Below are positions 1-8,792 of a stretch of 39,765 nt of DNA, in pieces. The notes under the pieces are model-generated. The model was not told the DNA's origin. It saw nothing but the letters and a program-made list of their open reading frames with translations, and searched no databases. A program made the translations under genes and the position numbers. The stretch comes from Ruminococcus sp. AM22-13 (GTDB lineage: Bacteria > Bacillota > Clostridia > Lachnospirales > Lachnospiraceae), in the NCBI RefSeq assembly GCF_003471165.1, contig NZ_QRIL01000034.1, positions 572-40,336 of the forward strand, read 5' to 3'. How positions within the stretch are numbered: the first letter of the stretch is position 1; every line of letters begins with the position of its first letter.

Positions 1-204
1 CAGCTTGCCAATGACGCAAAACAATGGGTGGAAGCCATTCAGGAATACGCCAACATCACAGAGCTGGACGCAGCCACCCTTAACCGCTTAATCAAAGAAA
101 TCGTCGTGCATGAGCGCATTGACGAAGATAAAACAAGACACATTTCTATCGAAATTCATTTTAATCTCAAACCCATCCCGGAGGTAGAACAGGTCACTGC
201 CTGA
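1..204 (+). CDS. Large serine recombinase, C-terminal fragment (DUF4368-type end)
   Basis: The window opens inside this gene; only the last 67 codons and the TGA stop are visible. The reading frame ends with the helix-rich segment of Tn4451/Tn5397-type (TnpX/TndX) recombinases, with the characteristic stretch LIKEIVVHERI followed by a short beta segment. These enzymes excise and insert mobile elements through a serine nucleophile; the catalytic N-terminal domain lies outside the window. The gene stops about 90 bases before a junction with a Maff2 gene, which fits the position of a recombinase gene at one end of its own element. A weak GC-rich hairpin (205-222) follows the stop. The family assignment is from recognised sequence; which recombinase subgroup it belongs to cannot be decided from the fragment. 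Confidence 0.85.
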   Translation, partial: QLANDAKQWVEAIQEYANITELDAATLNRLIKEIVVHERIDEDKTRHISIEIHFNLKPIPEVEQVTA

Positions 205-251
205 CCTGTCCCGCCGGGACGGTTCTCTTAAAAACACCATATAGATTTTTT

Positions 252-333
252 GTACGCCGCCGCCCGCCATCGAGCAGAGTTTTACACCTAATTGGGGATA
301 AAACAGTTGATGGCGGGCGGTGGCATCGTACTG
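252..333. repeat. Attachment-site-like dyad at the junction of the inserted element (putative attR)
   Basis: An imperfect inverted repeat is centred near 292. The left arm carries CCGCCCGCCATC (260-271) and the right arm its exact complement GATGGCGGGCGG (309-320). Inside these, TTTTA (281-285, approximately) faces TAAAA (299-303). The Maff2 reading frame is recognisable from about 295 rightwards and has a stop at 289-291, so the dyad straddles the border between the recombinase-bearing element and Maff2. Large serine recombinases use short imperfect inverted repeats as attachment sites and TnpX/TndX cross over at a GA dinucleotide; a GA is present at 297-298. The assignment as attR is inference from position and symmetry. 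Confidence 0.5.
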
Positions 334-378
334 ATTGGAATAAACCTGATTCCACAGCTTGCAACTTTGTTTGGATAA
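295..378 (+). pseudogene. Maff2 family mobile element protein, 3' fragment
   Basis: The frame reads GIKQLMAGGGIVLIGINL and continues to a TAA at 376-378. This is the C-terminal transmembrane segment of the small (about 70-residue) Maff2 family membrane proteins that sit just before the VirB6-like gene in Tn1549-type ICEs. Upstream of about 295 the frame closes (TAA at 289-291) and the sequence changes to the end of the recombinase-bearing element, so the 5' part of Maff2 is separated from this piece. The stop is 4 bases before the VirB6-like ATG, the spacing expected of an intact operon. The role of Maff2 in transfer is not established; the family is strongly tied to conjugation genes. Confidence 0.75.
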
Positions 379-382
379 ATAA

Positions 383-1255
383 ATGGGTGGAATAACCGAA
401 AAAATAACAGAGTTCATAAAGGATCTGCTAACAGGCTGGATCACATCAAACCTGGATACCATGTTTACCGATGTAAATACCAAAGTAGAAACGATTGCTG
501 CGGAGGTTGGGAAAACACCCCAAAATTGGAACAGTGGCATTTTTTCCATGATAAAAAATCTGTCGGATAATGTCATTGTCCCCATTGCGGGGATGATTAT
601 TACATTTGTACTGTGTTATGAGCTGATTTCCATGATTATGGAAAAAAACAATATGCACGATACGGATACGTTTATGTTTTTCAAATACATTTTCAAGATG
701 TGGGTAGCGGTATATCTTGTTACTCATACTTTTGATATTGCGATGGCAATTTTTGATGTAGCGAATCATGTGGTATCCAATGCTGGCGGTATGATAACCG
801 GTTCCGCATCTATTGATGTTACAGAAGCATTGAAAACGCTTCTTGAAACGCAGATTGAAGATATGGGAATCGGAGAATTACTGGGGCTTGGTCTGGAAAC
901 GATGCTGGTCAGTTTATGTCTAAAAATCATATCAGTCCTGATTACCGTCATTTTATATGGACGAATGATAGAAATATATCTTTATGTCTCTGTGGCACCT
1001 ATTCCGTTTTCAACATTTACGAACAGGGAATGGGGAAGTATTGGAAATAATTACGTGAAGGCATTATTAGCGTTGGGATTCCAGGGATTTTTTATGATGG
1101 TATGTGTTGCGATTTATGCGGTTCTGGTAAATGCCATTACAGTTGCGGATAATCTTCATACAGCTATCTGGTCAGTTGCAGCATATACAGTTATTTTATG
1201 TTTCAGTCTGTTTAAGACCAGTTCCCTGGCAAAATCAATCTTCAATGCACATTAG
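383..1255 (+). CDS. VirB6/TrbL-like conjugal transfer membrane protein (CD1112 family)
   Basis: A 290-residue integral membrane protein with about six hydrophobic segments (residues about 60-85, 100-125, 130-150, 180-205, 225-255, 262-285) and a polar amphipathic N-terminus. Layout, length and position between Maff2 and PrgI genes match the VirB6/TrbL-like family of Clostridial ICEs, the polytopic inner-membrane component of the type IV secretion channel. The SVAPIPFSTF stretch in the second half is typical of this family. The ATG at 383 follows the Maff2 stop directly; no strong SD is visible, so translation may be coupled to Maff2. In that case the insertion upstream may have reduced its expression. 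The gene itself is intact. Confidence 0.85.
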   Translation: MGGITEKITEFIKDLLTGWITSNLDTMFTDVNTKVETIAAEVGKTPQNWNSGIFSMIKNLSDNVIVPIAGMIITFVLCYELISMIMEKNNMHDTDTFMFFKYIFKMWVAVYLVTHTFDIAMAIFDVANHVVSNAGGMITGSASIDVTEALKTLLETQIEDMGIGELLGLGLETMLVSLCLKIISVLITVILYGRMIEIYLYVSVAPIPFSTFTNREWGSIGNNYVKALLALGFQGFFMMVCVAIYAVLVNAITVADNLHTAIWSVAAYTVILCFSLFKTSSLAKSIFNAH

Positions 1256-1269
1256 GAGGAAACAAGAAT

Positions 1270-1698
1270 ATGGCATATGTTCCAGTGCCGAAAGATTTTT
1301 CAAAAATAAAGACAAAATTAGCACTGAATTTAACTAAAAGACAAATTATATGTTTTTCTCTGGCAGGAATTTGTGGTGTTCCGGTCTATTTGCTGACAAA
1401 AGCAGGACTGGGAACAGATGTGGCAGCAACGCTTATGATCATAGTGATGCTGCCATTTTTCTTTTTTGCAATGTATGAAAAGGATGGATTTCCAGCAGAG
1501 AAAATATTGCTTCACATTATCCGGCAGAAATTTTTAAGATCTGGAATCAGGGTCTATCGTTCCCAAAACTTATATGACCGGATTATAGAGTACGATAAAT
1601 TAGAGAAAGAGGGTGCATGGCTTGAGAAAAAGGCAAAAGAAGCCAGGGAAGCGAGAAATCCGTTCCATTTCCTTAAAAAAGCAGACCGAAAAAAATAA
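1270..1698 (+). CDS. PrgI family mobile element protein
   Basis: A 142-residue protein with two adjacent transmembrane segments (residues about 27-45 and 48-68) followed by a charged cytoplasmic tail. The opening PVPKDFSKIKTKLALNLTKR and the FFAMYEKDGFPAEK stretch after the second membrane segment are hallmarks of the PrgI family (similar to TcpE/VirB3-like small channel proteins). It lies between the VirB6-like and VirB4 genes, the canonical position, and probably anchors VirB4 at the membrane channel. The start ATG at 1270 has a TTAGGAGGAAAC ribosome binding site overlapping the stop of the preceding gene. Its 3' end overlaps the VirB4 start by about 75 bases, suggesting coupled translation. 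Confidence 0.88.
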   Translation: MAYVPVPKDFSKIKTKLALNLTKRQIICFSLAGICGVPVYLLTKAGLGTDVAATLMIIVMLPFFFFAMYEKDGFPAEKILLHIIRQKFLRSGIRVYRSQNLYDRIIEYDKLEKEGAWLEKKAKEAREARNPFHFLKKADRKK

Positions 1699-4135
1699 GA
1701 AACAGAAAACCGGACTTACGAAAGAAGAAAAAAAGCGTCTGAAAGAACTTCGGATGATAAAAGCGGAGAATCAGAAGAAGAGGAAGCCTTTTACAGCGCA
1801 GGATACGATTCCATATAAGGAAATATATAAGGATGGTATCTGCAGGACAGATGATAACTATTATTCAAAGATGGTGCAGTTCTACGATATAAATTACCAG
1901 TTAGCGCAGAATGATGATAAAGCGGCTATTTTTGAGAACTATTGTGAGTTCCTGAATTCATTTGACAGCTCTGTCGAGGTACAAATTACATTTCTTAATC
2001 AACAGGTGAATTTTGATGAGTATGCAAAAAATATTGATATTCCAGAGCAGGATGACTGTTTCAATGATATTCGGAAAGAATATTCGGATATGTTGAAAAT
2101 GCAGCTTTCCAAAGGAAATAATGGGCTTGTAAAAACAAAATATATTACATTTTCCATTAAGGCGGATAATCTGCGAAATGCAAAATCCAGGCTGGAGAGA
2201 ATTGAAGCCAGTGTATTGAATAATTTTAAGGTGATGGGAGCCATGGCAGAGCCTTTAAATGGGGTAGAACGTCTGAAAATTCTGCATGATGTGATGAATA
2301 TGGACACAAAAGAATCTTTCCATTTCCATTATGGGATGGTTGCAAAAACAGGTCTGCAGACAAAAGACTTTATTGCACCTACCGGATTTGATTTTCGCAA
2401 TGACAGCTATTTTCGGATGGGACAGACTTTTGGATGCGTGTCATATTTACAGATTACATCACCAGAACTTACGGATAAACTGCTGGCAGATCTGCTGGAT
2501 CTGGAAGAGAATCTTATCATCAATATGCACTTGCGTCCCATTGATCCCAAGGCAGCTATTAAAAGTCTGAAAAGTACGCTGTCAAATATTCAGAAAATGA
2601 AAATTGAAGAACAGAAGAAAGCGGTCAGAAGCGGATATGATATGGATATTATTCCAACGGACATTTCTACATACGGAGAGGATGTGGAGGGATTGCTCAA
2701 TGAAATCCAGTCCAGAAATGAGAAACTTTTTGAACTTACTTTTTTGCTGATGAATACAGCGGACAATAAGAGAAAACTGGACAATATTGTGTATCAGACG
2801 GCAGGAATTGCCCAGAAATATAATTGTAATATACGGAGACTTCAATATCAGCAGGAACAGGGACTTGTGGCATCACTGCCACTGGGAATGAACCAGACTG
2901 GAATACAGAGAATTATGACTACGACTTCTACAGCAATCTTTGTTCCGTTTACCACACAGGAACTTTTCCAAGGCGGTGAAGCTCTTTACTATGGCTTAAA
3001 TGCACTGTCAAACAATCTCATTATGGTGGATCGGAAACGATTGAAAACACCTAACGGCCTGATTTTGGGTACTCCTGGTTCCGGTAAGAGTTTTGCAACG
3101 AAAAGGGAAATTCTCAATGTTTTCCTGATTACAGACGATGATATTATTATCTGTGACCCGGAGGGAGAATATTTTCCGCTGGTAAATGCCTTAAATGGTG
3201 AAGTTATTAAAATCAGTGCAAAAAGTAATGATTACATCAATCCTATGGAAGTGAACCTGGATGTTATTTATCATCCGGAGAAATACAGGATTAATGGCGA
3301 TGTGGAGGATATTGATACCATTATTGCTGATAAAGCAGAGTTTATCACATCTTTCTGCGAGGTCATTATGAAGAAACCTCAAAATGCAGAATTAAATGGT
3401 GATGAGGTTTCCATGATTGACCTGTGTGTAAAAGACATTTATAAAAAATATCTTTACAATGATCCAAAACCGGAAAATATGCCGACTTTGCAGGATTTCT
3501 ATGAACGTCTGAACTTTTATGCACCAGATAAACCAGCAGCACAGAACATTGCCAACAGTCTGCAGTTGTATGTAACAGGATCGCAGAATGTATTTAACCA
3601 TCGAAGTAATGTTGATACGCAGAACAGAGTGGTATGCTTTGATATCCGGGAACTTGGAACCACATTACGAAAAGCAGGGATGTTGATTGTCCAGCATATG
3701 GTTTGGACAAGAGTATCACAGAACCGCAGTCGCAGGAAATCAACCCGTTATTATGTGGATGAATTTCACCTTTTGCTGAACCAGCCACAGACTGCTAATT
3801 ATTCTATTGAAATGTGGAAGAGATTTCGTAAGTGGGGTGGAATCATTACAGGAATCAGCCAGAATGTAACAGATTTTCTTGGCTCTCTAGCAGTAGAAAG
3901 TATTGTGGGAAACAGTGATTTTATCCTGATGTTAAATCAGCACAGTGGGGATCAGAAGATCCTTGCGGAGAAATTGAATATTTCCAAACATCAGATTTCT
4001 TTTGTAAATAATAGTAATGCAGGAGAAGGGCTGCTTTTTTACGGAAATGTAATCATACCTTTTGCAGACAGATATCCGCAGGATACCAGAACCTATGCTT
4101 TGATGAGTACTAAACCGGATGAGATTCAGACTTAA
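1622..4135 (+). CDS. virB4: VirB4-like conjugal transfer ATPase (CD1110 family)
   Basis: The ATPase that powers substrate transfer and pilus/channel assembly in the conjugative type IV system. Numbered from the TTG at 1622 (837 residues), the Walker A motif GTPGSGKS is at 483-490, the family's CDPEGEY motif starts near 511, and the Walker B-type VDEFH has Asp713-Glu714. The N-terminal ~60 residues are very basic. I prefer TTG at 1622 because AGAGGG (1608-1613) lies 8 bases upstream; a GTG at 1613 in the same frame is an alternative, with its SD too close. The gene overlaps the PrgI gene in a different frame. All motifs are intact, so the ATPase should be functional. Confidence 0.92.
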   Translation: MRKRQKKPGKREIRSISLKKQTEKNKKQKTGLTKEEKKRLKELRMIKAENQKKRKPFTAQDTIPYKEIYKDGICRTDDNYYSKMVQFYDINYQLAQNDDKAAIFENYCEFLNSFDSSVEVQITFLNQQVNFDEYAKNIDIPEQDDCFNDIRKEYSDMLKMQLSKGNNGLVKTKYITFSIKADNLRNAKSRLERIEASVLNNFKVMGAMAEPLNGVERLKILHDVMNMDTKESFHFHYGMVAKTGLQTKDFIAPTGFDFRNDSYFRMGQTFGCVSYLQITSPELTDKLLADLLDLEENLIINMHLRPIDPKAAIKSLKSTLSNIQKMKIEEQKKAVRSGYDMDIIPTDISTYGEDVEGLLNEIQSRNEKLFELTFLLMNTADNKRKLDNIVYQTAGIAQKYNCNIRRLQYQQEQGLVASLPLGMNQTGIQRIMTTTSTAIFVPFTTQELFQGGEALYYGLNALSNNLIMVDRKRLKTPNGLILGTPGSGKSFATKREILNVFLITDDDIIICDPEGEYFPLVNALNGEVIKISAKSNDYINPMEVNLDVIYHPEKYRINGDVEDIDTIIADKAEFITSFCEVIMKKPQNAELNGDEVSMIDLCVKDIYKKYLYNDPKPENMPTLQDFYERLNFYAPDKPAAQNIANSLQLYVTGSQNVFNHRSNVDTQNRVVCFDIRELGTTLRKAGMLIVQHMVWTRVSQNRSRRKSTRYYVDEFHLLLNQPQTANYSIEMWKRFRKWGGIITGISQNVTDFLGSLAVESIVGNSDFILMLNQHSGDQKILAEKLNISKHQISFVNNSNAGEGLLFYGNVIIPFADRYPQDTRTYALMSTKPDEIQT

Positions 4136-4162
4136 CGGACAAAAAAGCAGAGGTGAGGTACA

Positions 4163-7003
4163 TTGGGAAAACAAAAATATACGGCGAAAGAGAAGAAAGT
4201 CAGCCGTATGACCAGAAATGGTCTGGTTGAGGAAAATCTTGCAACAAAGGAGACCAGAAAAGTTACAAATAGCGATCAGGAGTTGTCTTATAAACAGAAG
4301 GATGTAGAACAGGCATTTATTACTTCTGAAAAGAAGAAAAACTCTCATAAAAAGGCTGAAAAGAAACAATTTTCCGAAAAAGTTCAGGAGGGAAATCCTG
4401 CGAAAAAAGAAGAGGCTGCAAACAGTCCTCCGGGAAAACGAAAAACACAGGGACGGTACAGATACCGGGACAAGCCTGCAGGTGTATCTGTGGATTCAGC
4501 GGTAGAAATACGTGAGCGCAAAGAAAAACACAGGAGCCAGTATCAGCGACAGAAAAAGAAACAGCAGAGACTGCAGTTTGGAAAACTGGAGACAGATGGA
4601 AGTCTGAAGAAAGAAAAGAAAACTTCGTCTGAAACAGATGGAGGACATTTTCAGGCAGAGAAGAATGATGTTTCTACAAATCGAAAAAAAAGAACGCAGA
4701 AATATAGCCGAAAAACAATAAAAACTTATCAGGAAATGGATAAGGCTGCAAGAAAACAGGAAGCTGAAAGGCAGAACAAAATTCCGAAAGATTCTGTTTA
4801 TATCAAGAAAACAAATGAGGAACAGAAAGCAAAGGTAAAGTATCATTTATATTTCGATAAAAAAACAGGGAAAACGGATGGTAAAAAGAAAACATTGTCA
4901 TCTGTTCCCCAAAAAGCATTAAAAAATGCAGTATATCAGAAAACAGGCGAGGAAGAGGAGGAAAACAGTGCTGTAGATGCAGCGCATAAGCTGGTGCGTT
5001 CGAGTGAGTGGATATTACAGGAACATAGCAGTCGAAATATCCGGAAGAATCGCAGTCAGATACATAAAGAAAACCGTTTAGAGCAAAAAGCCTGGAAGAG
5101 TGCAGCCAGGTATCAATATCAGAAATATCTGGAAGAACATCCAGAGATGCAGAAAAAGCTGATCAGAAAATTAATACAGAAGCAGAGGATTAAGCGAGAG
5201 TATCAGATGGCATACCGGGCTGGGAAGATTGCAAAAGAAACAAAAGACACCTCAATCCGGTCAGTAAATCTTGCTACTAAAATTGCAAGAAAGGCACAGG
5301 AAGTATTTGTAAGAAATGTAACTACTCTGATCTCATTGGGGTTGTTATTGATTTTGCTTCTTTCTGTAATGACAGGATTTGCTTCCTGTTCGGCTATGTT
5401 TTCTAATGGAATTTCTACGGTAATCGCTTCCAGTTACATTGCGGATCCGGACGAAATTGAAAAAGCAGAGTTGTATTATACGCAGTTGGAAGCCAGTCTT
5501 CAACAGAAAATAAACCAGATGGAAGCACGGTATCCAGGAAAAGATGAATACAGATATAACATTGGTGAAATCGGCCATGATCCTCATACATTGATCAGTT
5601 ATCTGACTGCCAGTTATGGGGATTTTAAGTTTGATGAGATAAAAGGAGAACTGGAAACAATTTTTTCTTTACAGTACGGAATCACCGTAGAGGAAAAAAG
5701 TGAAACCCGGCAGGAAACATCTACAATACAGGTAGGGCAGTCATTGGGAAATGTTGTGACCAGTGGATACTGTAATTGTCCCATCTGCTGTGGCGTGTGG
5801 AGTGGAGGACCTACTGCTTCAGGGGCAATGCCACAGGCTAATCATACGCTTGCGGTTGATGCTGCAAACCCATTTCTTCCAATGGGGACGAAAGTAGTGA
5901 TGAATGGGATTGAGTACACCGTAGAAGATACTGGAAACTTTGCCCAGTATGGTGTCCAGTTTGATGTTTATTATGATAATCACGCAGTAGCTGAGGCACA
6001 TGGTCATCAGACCTGGGAATGTTTTCTGGCAGAGGGCAATCAGAACTCTGTGGAAGTTACCCGTACAGTAACTGCAGATGTACTGAATGTTTCTGTTCAG
6101 GCAAAACCGCTTAGAAGTGTTATTTTGTCCAGAATGGAAGAGGATGAGCAGGAAATTTATGAAGAGGTCTATTCCAACAGAGGAAATTTACAGACATATA
6201 AAACTCCGGTTGAGTTAAACTGGTATGCCTATATCAGTACCTATTATGGGTATTCTGTAAACAATGGAACCGGGCAGACACAACTTCACAGAGGTGTGAC
6301 GGTTAATGTACGACAGGGAACAGAAGTGAAGTCAGCGATGAATGGTTTTGTTGTAGATGTAGGATATAGCGGAACTTTTGGAAATTATGTAGTTACGCAG
6401 GATAAAAAAGGTGTGCAGATTAAATACGCTTATCTGCAGAGCATTTCGGTAGCAAATGGTCAGGAAGTAGCAACAGATACTGTAATTGGTACAACGGGAA
6501 GTACAGGAAGTGCAACCGGAAGCCAGTTATATTTGGAACTGGTCAAAGATGGGGAATATTATAATCCTGTTTTTTATATCAGTACCGGAGATAGCGGGCT
6601 GTATGGTGGAGGCAGCAGTTATGATGATGAGACTGTGCGGAGATTATTTGCGGAAGCAGACAAATATCTTGGTATGCCGTATGTATGGGGCGGTTCCAGC
6701 CCGGAGACTTCTTTTGACTGTTCTGGTTTTGTAAGCTACGTGTTTACCAATTCGGGTGTCTGCAATATGGGAAGACTTACTGCACAGGGAATTTATGACA
6801 TTTGTATGCCTGTATCACCAGAAGAAGCAAGGCCAGGAGATATTATCTTTTTCACTGGGACGTATGATGCGGGAGAGCCGGTTACCCACGTAGGAATTTA
6901 TGCCGGAGATGGACAGATGATCCATTGTGGAAATCCAATTCAGTATACGTCCATTAATTCTGCATACTGGCAGTCTCATTTTTATGCTTTTGGCAGGCCA
7001 TAA
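4163..7003 (+). CDS. Membrane-anchored cell-wall hydrolase with 3D, degenerate M23 and NlpC/P60 domains (CwlT/VirB1-like role)
   Basis: A 946-residue protein that should open the peptidoglycan for the mating channel. Residues 1-380 are a lysine/glutamate/glutamine-rich cytoplasmic region, followed by one membrane segment (about 388-412). Outside come a helical stalk, a Cys-rich 3D-type domain (GYCNCPICCG at 535-544; acidic residues Asp566, Asp589 in DTG, Asp601), an M23-like fold (about 690-805) and a C-terminal NlpC/P60 domain with Cys853 in FDCSGF, His909 in THVGIY and His921 as likely third residue. The M23-like part keeps His709 but has Thr713, Tyr757 and Tyr790 where the zinc-binding/catalytic Asp and His residues are expected, so it is probably a non-catalytic binding domain. 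The start is TTG at 4163 behind AGAGGTGAGG. Confidence 0.9.
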   Translation: MGKQKYTAKEKKVSRMTRNGLVEENLATKETRKVTNSDQELSYKQKDVEQAFITSEKKKNSHKKAEKKQFSEKVQEGNPAKKEEAANSPPGKRKTQGRYRYRDKPAGVSVDSAVEIRERKEKHRSQYQRQKKKQQRLQFGKLETDGSLKKEKKTSSETDGGHFQAEKNDVSTNRKKRTQKYSRKTIKTYQEMDKAARKQEAERQNKIPKDSVYIKKTNEEQKAKVKYHLYFDKKTGKTDGKKKTLSSVPQKALKNAVYQKTGEEEEENSAVDAAHKLVRSSEWILQEHSSRNIRKNRSQIHKENRLEQKAWKSAARYQYQKYLEEHPEMQKKLIRKLIQKQRIKREYQMAYRAGKIAKETKDTSIRSVNLATKIARKAQEVFVRNVTTLISLGLLLILLLSVMTGFASCSAMFSNGISTVIASSYIADPDEIEKAELYYTQLEASLQQKINQMEARYPGKDEYRYNIGEIGHDPHTLISYLTASYGDFKFDEIKGELETIFSLQYGITVEEKSETRQETSTIQVGQSLGNVVTSGYCNCPICCGVWSGGPTASGAMPQANHTLAVDAANPFLPMGTKVVMNGIEYTVEDTGNFAQYGVQFDVYYDNHAVAEAHGHQTWECFLAEGNQNSVEVTRTVTADVLNVSVQAKPLRSVILSRMEEDEQEIYEEVYSNRGNLQTYKTPVELNWYAYISTYYGYSVNNGTGQTQLHRGVTVNVRQGTEVKSAMNGFVVDVGYSGTFGNYVVTQDKKGVQIKYAYLQSISVANGQEVATDTVIGTTGSTGSATGSQLYLELVKDGEYYNPVFYISTGDSGLYGGGSSYDDETVRRLFAEADKYLGMPYVWGGSSPETSFDCSGFVSYVFTNSGVCNMGRLTAQGIYDICMPVSPEEARPGDIIFFTGTYDAGEPVTHVGIYAGDGQMIHCGNPIQYTSINSAYWQSHFYAFGRP

Positions 7004-7015
7004 GGAGGGGCGTAT

Positions 7016-7264
7016 TTGAACATTGAACGAATAAAAGAAGAACTTGCAAGAACCTACGTTAAGATTGAAAAGCTACAGAAAAAAGCAAGGGATCTGGAAG
7101 AACAGAAGAAACAGGCAGAGGATATGGAGTATCTGAAAATTATCCGAAGCAATGGAGTTTCCGCAGAGGAACTTCAGTTGATGATTGATATCAGCAAGGA
7201 GGAACAAAAAAAGATATTGGAAACCAGAGAAAAGGAGCAGACAGAAAATGAAGAAATTTCATAA
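7016..7264 (+). CDS. DUF4315 family protein
   Basis: An 82-residue, highly charged, helical protein predicted to form a coiled coil (residues about 1-38, rich in K/E/Q), then a conserved-looking IIRSNGVSAEEL segment. This is the DUF4315 family, a small protein of unknown function always found between the NlpC/P60 hydrolase and the DUF4366 protein in Tn1549-type ICEs. The start is TTG at 7016 with TAAGGAGGGG (7001-7010) placed optimally; the SD includes the stop of the hydrolase gene. Its 3' end overlaps the next gene by 17 bases in another frame, so the three genes look translationally coupled. Confidence 0.88.
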   Translation: MNIERIKEELARTYVKIEKLQKKARDLEEQKKQAEDMEYLKIIRSNGVSAEELQLMIDISKEEQKKILETREKEQTENEEIS

Positions 7265-8744
7265 AAGAGCAGCTGTATTTTTAACCGCAGCTACGTTAGC
7301 AGGACTTCCGGCAGGAGCTTTCTTTTATAGTTCGCCCGGAAGTCTGACTGTATGGGCAGATAATGTAGAAGTGGAATCATCAGAAGAAAGCAGCCCCGAA
7401 GATGTTGATTTTTCAGATGAATCAGAAGCTGAAATTCTTGCAGATCCAGTGGAACAGGCACAGGAAGATGCAGGAAATGATGTGACGGAAACACCGGAAG
7501 TAGGGATTACCTTTACAGAACCCGAAGTCTGGCAGACAGATACGGCAACCGTAAAAATTCAAGTGGAAGATACAAAGAATACAGGTGCTTTTTCTATTGC
7601 AAAAGTAGAAGCAAGACTTTCAGAAAATGGAGGATGGTCAGACATAACCGGAAATATGGAAGTATCCATCTCTTCTAATTGTAGTATTTATGTGAGAGTT
7701 ACCGATCAGAATGGAAATACTTATGAGCAGAATCGTTACATAGAGTGTTTTGATAAAACCAAACCAACTATTATTGCGGCTGCGAAGAATGGGATACTGA
7801 TCGTGCAGGGAGTTGATGCGGAATCGGGAATTGCTGCTTTGTATGTCAATGGAAATGAATTCACAGAACTGACGAATAATACATTAAATGTCCGTTTGCA
7901 AAAAGCGGATACTTCCTATGAATACTTTACCCTGCAGGCAAAAGACAAAGCAGGAAATATGTCAGAGATCTATAAAGTAGGAAACCCTTATTATGAAAAT
8001 CCAGATGCAGTAAAAGAGAATACAGAGGTTTCCGGAACGGAGCAGAATGCAGCTTCTTTGCCAGCCGATGGAACTGCAAGTAAGCCCACCAGTGCTACGG
8101 CAACCGTAACGGAACATCAGACAACGAATGAGACTGCTACTGCACCAACAGAACCAGAAAACACAGGAAATGAAACGGATACAGAAGCAGATACCGGACG
8201 GGTGCAGGGAGAAAGTTCTGCTTCCGGCATGACAACAGGAACAGTTCAGGACAAAGGGGGAAAGGAATTTTATACGATCAAGACAAAAAGTGATAAGGTT
8301 TTTTATCTGATCGTAGATAAGGATAAAACGGATGAAAATGTTTATCTTCTTACAGAGGTAGGCGAAAATGATCTGTTGAACTTTACGGATACCAACATGG
8401 TCACACTTCCACAGAACCAGGCTATTGCAGAATCCGCACTGCCACTTGAAACAGAGAAGATCACAGAGATACCGGAACCAGAAGTTACGATCATACCGGA
8501 AGAAAAGGAAGAACCTGAGAAGAAAAGCAATAATTCCGGCACGATTTTATTAATGCTGCTGGTTCTGGCAGGAGTTTGTGGTGCTTACTATTATTGGAAA
8601 TTTATGAAAGGAAGAAATACTTCTTTTGATTATGAAGAGGACGAGGACGACGATGAGGAGGAAGATACAATTCGTGAGGATGATGAAGAATTAGAAGAAT
8701 ATGAAATGGAAGGTGAAGTAGAAGATGAAGAATCAGAGGAATAA
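7248..8744 (+). CDS. DUF4366 / CD1107 family secreted membrane-anchored protein
   Basis: A 498-residue exported protein. It has a signal peptide (MKKFHKRAAVFLTAATLAG, cleavage probably after the ADN region near residue 36), an acidic Ser/Glu-rich stretch, an Ig-like domain (about 80-260), a Thr/Glu/Pro-rich linker, the conserved DUF4366 core (about 330-400: FYTIKTKSDKVFYLIVDK) and one C-terminal membrane segment (about 425-445). A strongly acidic tail with runs of Asp and Glu follows. It faces the cell exterior with a short acidic end inside. The ATG at 7248 lies inside the DUF4315 gene behind AAGGAGC and is preferred to the longer frame because the signal peptide starts there. The function within the transfer apparatus is unknown. 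Confidence 0.85.
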   Translation: MKKFHKRAAVFLTAATLAGLPAGAFFYSSPGSLTVWADNVEVESSEESSPEDVDFSDESEAEILADPVEQAQEDAGNDVTETPEVGITFTEPEVWQTDTATVKIQVEDTKNTGAFSIAKVEARLSENGGWSDITGNMEVSISSNCSIYVRVTDQNGNTYEQNRYIECFDKTKPTIIAAAKNGILIVQGVDAESGIAALYVNGNEFTELTNNTLNVRLQKADTSYEYFTLQAKDKAGNMSEIYKVGNPYYENPDAVKENTEVSGTEQNAASLPADGTASKPTSATATVTEHQTTNETATAPTEPENTGNETDTEADTGRVQGESSASGMTTGTVQDKGGKEFYTIKTKSDKVFYLIVDKDKTDENVYLLTEVGENDLLNFTDTNMVTLPQNQAIAESALPLETEKITEIPEPEVTIIPEEKEEPEKKSNNSGTILLMLLVLAGVCGAYYYWKFMKGRNTSFDYEEDEDDDEEEDTIREDDEELEEYEMEGEVEDEESEE

Positions 8745-8792
8745 CTTTGTTTCACTTAATTACAGCGACAGGTGCAGAAAGGAGATAGAAAA

